A stretch of DNA of 7,296 nt, taken from the NCBI GenBank assembly GCA_947461985.1, contig CANHNT010000102.1, positions 1 to 7,296 on the forward strand, read 5' to 3'. Shown here in pieces: positions 5,875 through 7,296 of this stretch. The position numbers and the translations under genes were made by a program. Every line of letters starts with the position of its first letter. Position 1 is the first letter of the stretch. The notes beneath the pieces were generated by a model that had not been told where the DNA came from, did not search any database, and saw only the letters and a list, made by a program, of their open reading frames with translations. Source of the stretch: Bacteroidota bacterium. GTDB taxonomy: Bacteria; Bacteroidota; Bacteroidia; Chitinophagales; Chitinophagaceae.

Positions 5875-6291
5875 ATGAATAGTCGGTATAATATTGATGA
5901 TATAAATAATGTGGCAAAACAATTTTTAGATGAATTTAAAAACAACCGTTGTTTTGCTTTTTTTGCTGAAATGGGCAGTGGCAAAACAACGTTTGTGCAT
6001 GCTTTATGTAAAGCGTTGCAAGTAACCGACAATATTTCAAGTCCAACTTTTTCTATTATCAATGAATATGAAATTCCTAATGCTAGCAATAAAATTATAC
6101 ACATGGATTGGTATCGATTGAAAAATACAGCCGATGCCATTGAAGCTGGTGTACAAGATGTGATGCAAAATAACAATGATTATGTATTTATCGAATGGCC
6201 CGAAATTGCCGTAGACTTATTGCCTGCAAATTGCATACGTGTTTATATCAATTTTATGAGTGAATCAGAAAGAGAAATTACAACTTCTTAA
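5875..6291 (+). CDS. tsaE: tRNA threonylcarbamoyladenosine biosynthesis ATPase TsaE
   Basis: This small cytoplasmic ATPase (138 residues, normal for the family) works with TsaB and TsaD to make the t6A modification at position 37 of ANN-reading tRNAs. The Walker A motif is AEMGSGKTT at 31-39. Further TsaE blocks are SPTFSIINEY at 56-65, HMDWYRL at 76-82 (conserved Asp, Tyr, Arg) and FIEWPE at 105-110, the Walker B-like segment with Glu107. The start at 5875 follows a TAnnTTTG box by 4 bases. The partner genes tsaB and tsaD are not in the window, as is common. The 3' end overlaps the convergent batE gene by 14 bp, so the last residues (ITTS) are encoded opposite the BatE C-terminus. Identification is secure. 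Confidence 0.95.
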   Translation: MNSRYNIDDINNVAKQFLDEFKNNRCFAFFAEMGSGKTTFVHALCKALQVTDNISSPTFSIINEYEIPNASNKIIHMDWYRLKNTADAIEAGVQDVMQNNNDYVFIEWPEIAVDLLPANCIRVYINFMSESEREITTS

Positions 6292-7012
6292 AATCGTTTG
6301 CGCTAATAATCCCTTCTTGTCCATTTGGAAGTATAACATTAATACCAACTTTACCAATTCCGTTATATTCCACTTCTACTCCTTCGGATAAAATCATTGA
6401 ATTTTTATCGAAATATGTTTTTCTAAAAGTTGTTTGATTAATGATGATTCCATGATAATGATATGCTTCATTGTAATATTTTACCAACATAAAAAACAAT
6501 GAAACAATCGACAATGAAAATAAACTGATATTCACTTTTTTGGAAATCGACAATTCAGATTTTAATTTTTTTAGAAATAAAATAATCATTGCAATCAAAA
6601 ACGAAAATAGACTAATGAATGCCCAAACATTTACTGAAAAAAAATTATATAAACCTTTCCACCAACGAATAAAAAATATGTCTTTTTGAGTATAAATAGG
6701 TTCTTTAATTTTATTTTGTGCTAAGGCTAAATTGTCTTGAATATTCAAATTATTTTCTAATTGCAATGCTTTTTTATAGCACCAAACTGCCAAGCCAATT
6801 TTTTCAGTTCTATAAAATGAATTACCAGCATTGTAATACAAATCAGGCGTTTCATAGCCATCATTTATTAATTGTGTATATAATGCCGAAGCGCTATCAT
6901 ACAATTTATTATGATACAATTGATTTGCTTTTTCGAACATCATATTGCTTTCTGCTTTGCTTTCAAAAGCAAGCAAGAACAAGAAAAAAGTTATATAAAT
7001 AATTTTATACAT
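6278..7012 (-). CDS. batE: BatE-like TPR protein with signal peptide, two membrane helices and SH3-like C-terminus
   Basis: This 244-residue envelope protein is encoded immediately after batD and is the last visible gene of a Bat (Bacteroides aerotolerance) operon. Residues 1-20 form a signal peptide ending SKA, with likely cleavage before Glu21. TPR-like helices span about 24-100: a first unit ANQLYHNKLYDSASALY, then YYNAGNSFYRTEKIGLAVWCYKKAL. Two membrane segments follow at about 128-147 and 161-178, then a C-terminal domain (about 185-244) with strands and a GQEGII turn, like the bacterial SH3-type fold at the end of BatE proteins. Bat proteins work in the inner membrane and periplasm with MoxR-type ATPases and VWA proteins BatA/BatB; the exact activity is unsettled. 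The ATG overlaps the batD stop (TAATG), which points to translational coupling. No promoter is needed. Confidence 0.85.
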   Translation of the reverse strand: MYKIIYITFFLFLLAFESKAESNMMFEKANQLYHNKLYDSASALYTQLINDGYETPDLYYNAGNSFYRTEKIGLAVWCYKKALQLENNLNIQDNLALAQNKIKEPIYTQKDIFFIRWWKGLYNFFSVNVWAFISLFSFLIAMIILFLKKLKSELSISKKVNISLFSLSIVSLFFMLVKYYNEAYHYHGIIINQTTFRKTYFDKNSMILSEGVEVEYNGIGKVGINVILPNGQEGIISANDFKKL

Positions 7013-7296
7013 TATGATAATTCGTTTTCTAATTTACCAATTAATTTAAATGCATCACTATATGTTTGGTGCATTTTTAACGTGCCGCTATCAGGAGCAT
7101 ACAACGCCATTTCACATTCATTAGTAACTCTAAATAATTCAATTTGCAAATCGCTTGATATGTTTTTTTCTTGCAATTTTTTGTTGGCCACTTCTTTAGA
7201 TAAATTAGATATTGGAATATTTAATTTATCACTTAAATACAACCAAACAGCTTTTGAAGTTTCTTCATAAAATGCACTTTGAGCAGTTTGTTTTAA
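7012..7296 (-). CDS. batD: BatD C-terminal fragment (runs off the window edge)
   Basis: The frame is open from the right edge to the TAA at 7012-7014, giving 94 residues; BatD proteins are usually over 500 residues, so the Ig-like periplasmic repeats and membrane helix lie outside. The visible part is the cytoplasmic-side tail, with the recognisable segment AVWLYLSDKLNIP, then ISNLSKEVANKKL, then ELFRVTNECEMALYAP with its conserved Glu-Cys-Glu and Tyr-Ala-Pro, and a final helix. A TTG codon at 7240-7242 is internal Leu in this motif, not a start. The stop shares one A with the batE ATG (TAATG). The upstream operon (probably moxR, batA, batB, batC) would lie to the right of the window. Confidence 0.85.
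   Translation of the reverse strand, partial: LKQTAQSAFYEETSKAVWLYLSDKLNIPISNLSKEVANKKLQEKNISSDLQIELFRVTNECEMALYAPDSGTLKMHQTYSDAFKLIGKLENELS

Noticed and set aside
5862..6176. 104-codon open frame on the minus strand opposite tsaE
   Set aside because: It lies entirely antisense to a well-supported TsaE with all family motifs, and its translation has no recognisable domain. It also covers the tsaE promoter.
7240..7242. TTG as the start of a separate small protein
   Set aside because: The frame stays open to the window edge, and the TTG is the Leu of the conserved BatD segment WLYLSDKL, so it is internal.
6718..7270. Plus-strand frames across batE and batD
   Set aside because: They are antisense to two recognised Bat proteins and span their junction with no promoter or domain.
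1..7296. A new defence, mobile or secondary-metabolite system
   Set aside because: Every substantial gene fits a known housekeeping or envelope family. There are no integrases, repeats, toxin-antitoxin pairs, reverse transcriptases or unexplained long gaps; the longest gap is 143 bp.

Overview
The window looks like ordinary chromosome from an AT-rich member of the Bacteroidota. The evidence is low GC (roughly one third by eye), no Shine-Dalgarno sequences ahead of starts, and several copies of the phylum-specific -7 promoter box TAnnTTTG. The gene content also fits: a DUF3857/DUF3858-type protein, a DUF4340 protein, MqnC of the futalosine menaquinone route, and the end of a Bat (aerotolerance) operon. 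MqnC rather than the classical Men pathway is compatible with Chitinophagales-like or related lineages, but the order is a guess. I see no tRNA, rRNA, CRISPR array, insertion sequence, phage gene or sign of recent transfer.

Layout from left to right. (1) 1-797 (+): 3' part of a transglutaminase-type DUF3857/DUF3858 protein, cut by the window edge. (2) 800-1795 (-): DUF4340 protein with one N-terminal membrane anchor. (3) 1796-1938: a 143 bp divergent promoter region with two -7 boxes and two short dyads. (4) 1939-2481 (+): thiol-type glutathione peroxidase, possibly exported. (5) 2482-2557: a short gap with a weak hairpin. (6) 2558-3703 (+): mqnC. (7) 3700-5808 (-): a P1B-type copper ATPase (CopA-like). 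(8) 5809-5874: a 66 bp divergent promoter region with near mirror symmetry. (9) 5875-6291 (+): tsaE. (10) 6278-7012 (-): batE. (11) 7012-7296 (-): C-terminal end of batD, running off the right edge.

Functionally this is housekeeping and stress maintenance: quinone biosynthesis, t6A tRNA modification, peroxide reduction, copper export and the envelope Bat complex. Only batD-batE is clearly one operon (TAATG coupling). The other genes alternate in strand as mostly single transcription units, packed so tightly that the three convergent pairs have a 2 bp gap, a 4 bp overlap and a 14 bp overlap.

I did not find a convincing undescribed multi-gene system. The most interesting signals are regulatory. 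Three separate genes carry TAnnTTTG exactly four bases before the ATG, predicting leaderless mRNAs, and the tsaE/copA promoter pair is built around an inverted repeat whose arms abut both -7 boxes. A third point is a copper ATPase with an Asp in place of a conserved Ser in the last transmembrane metal-site motif.
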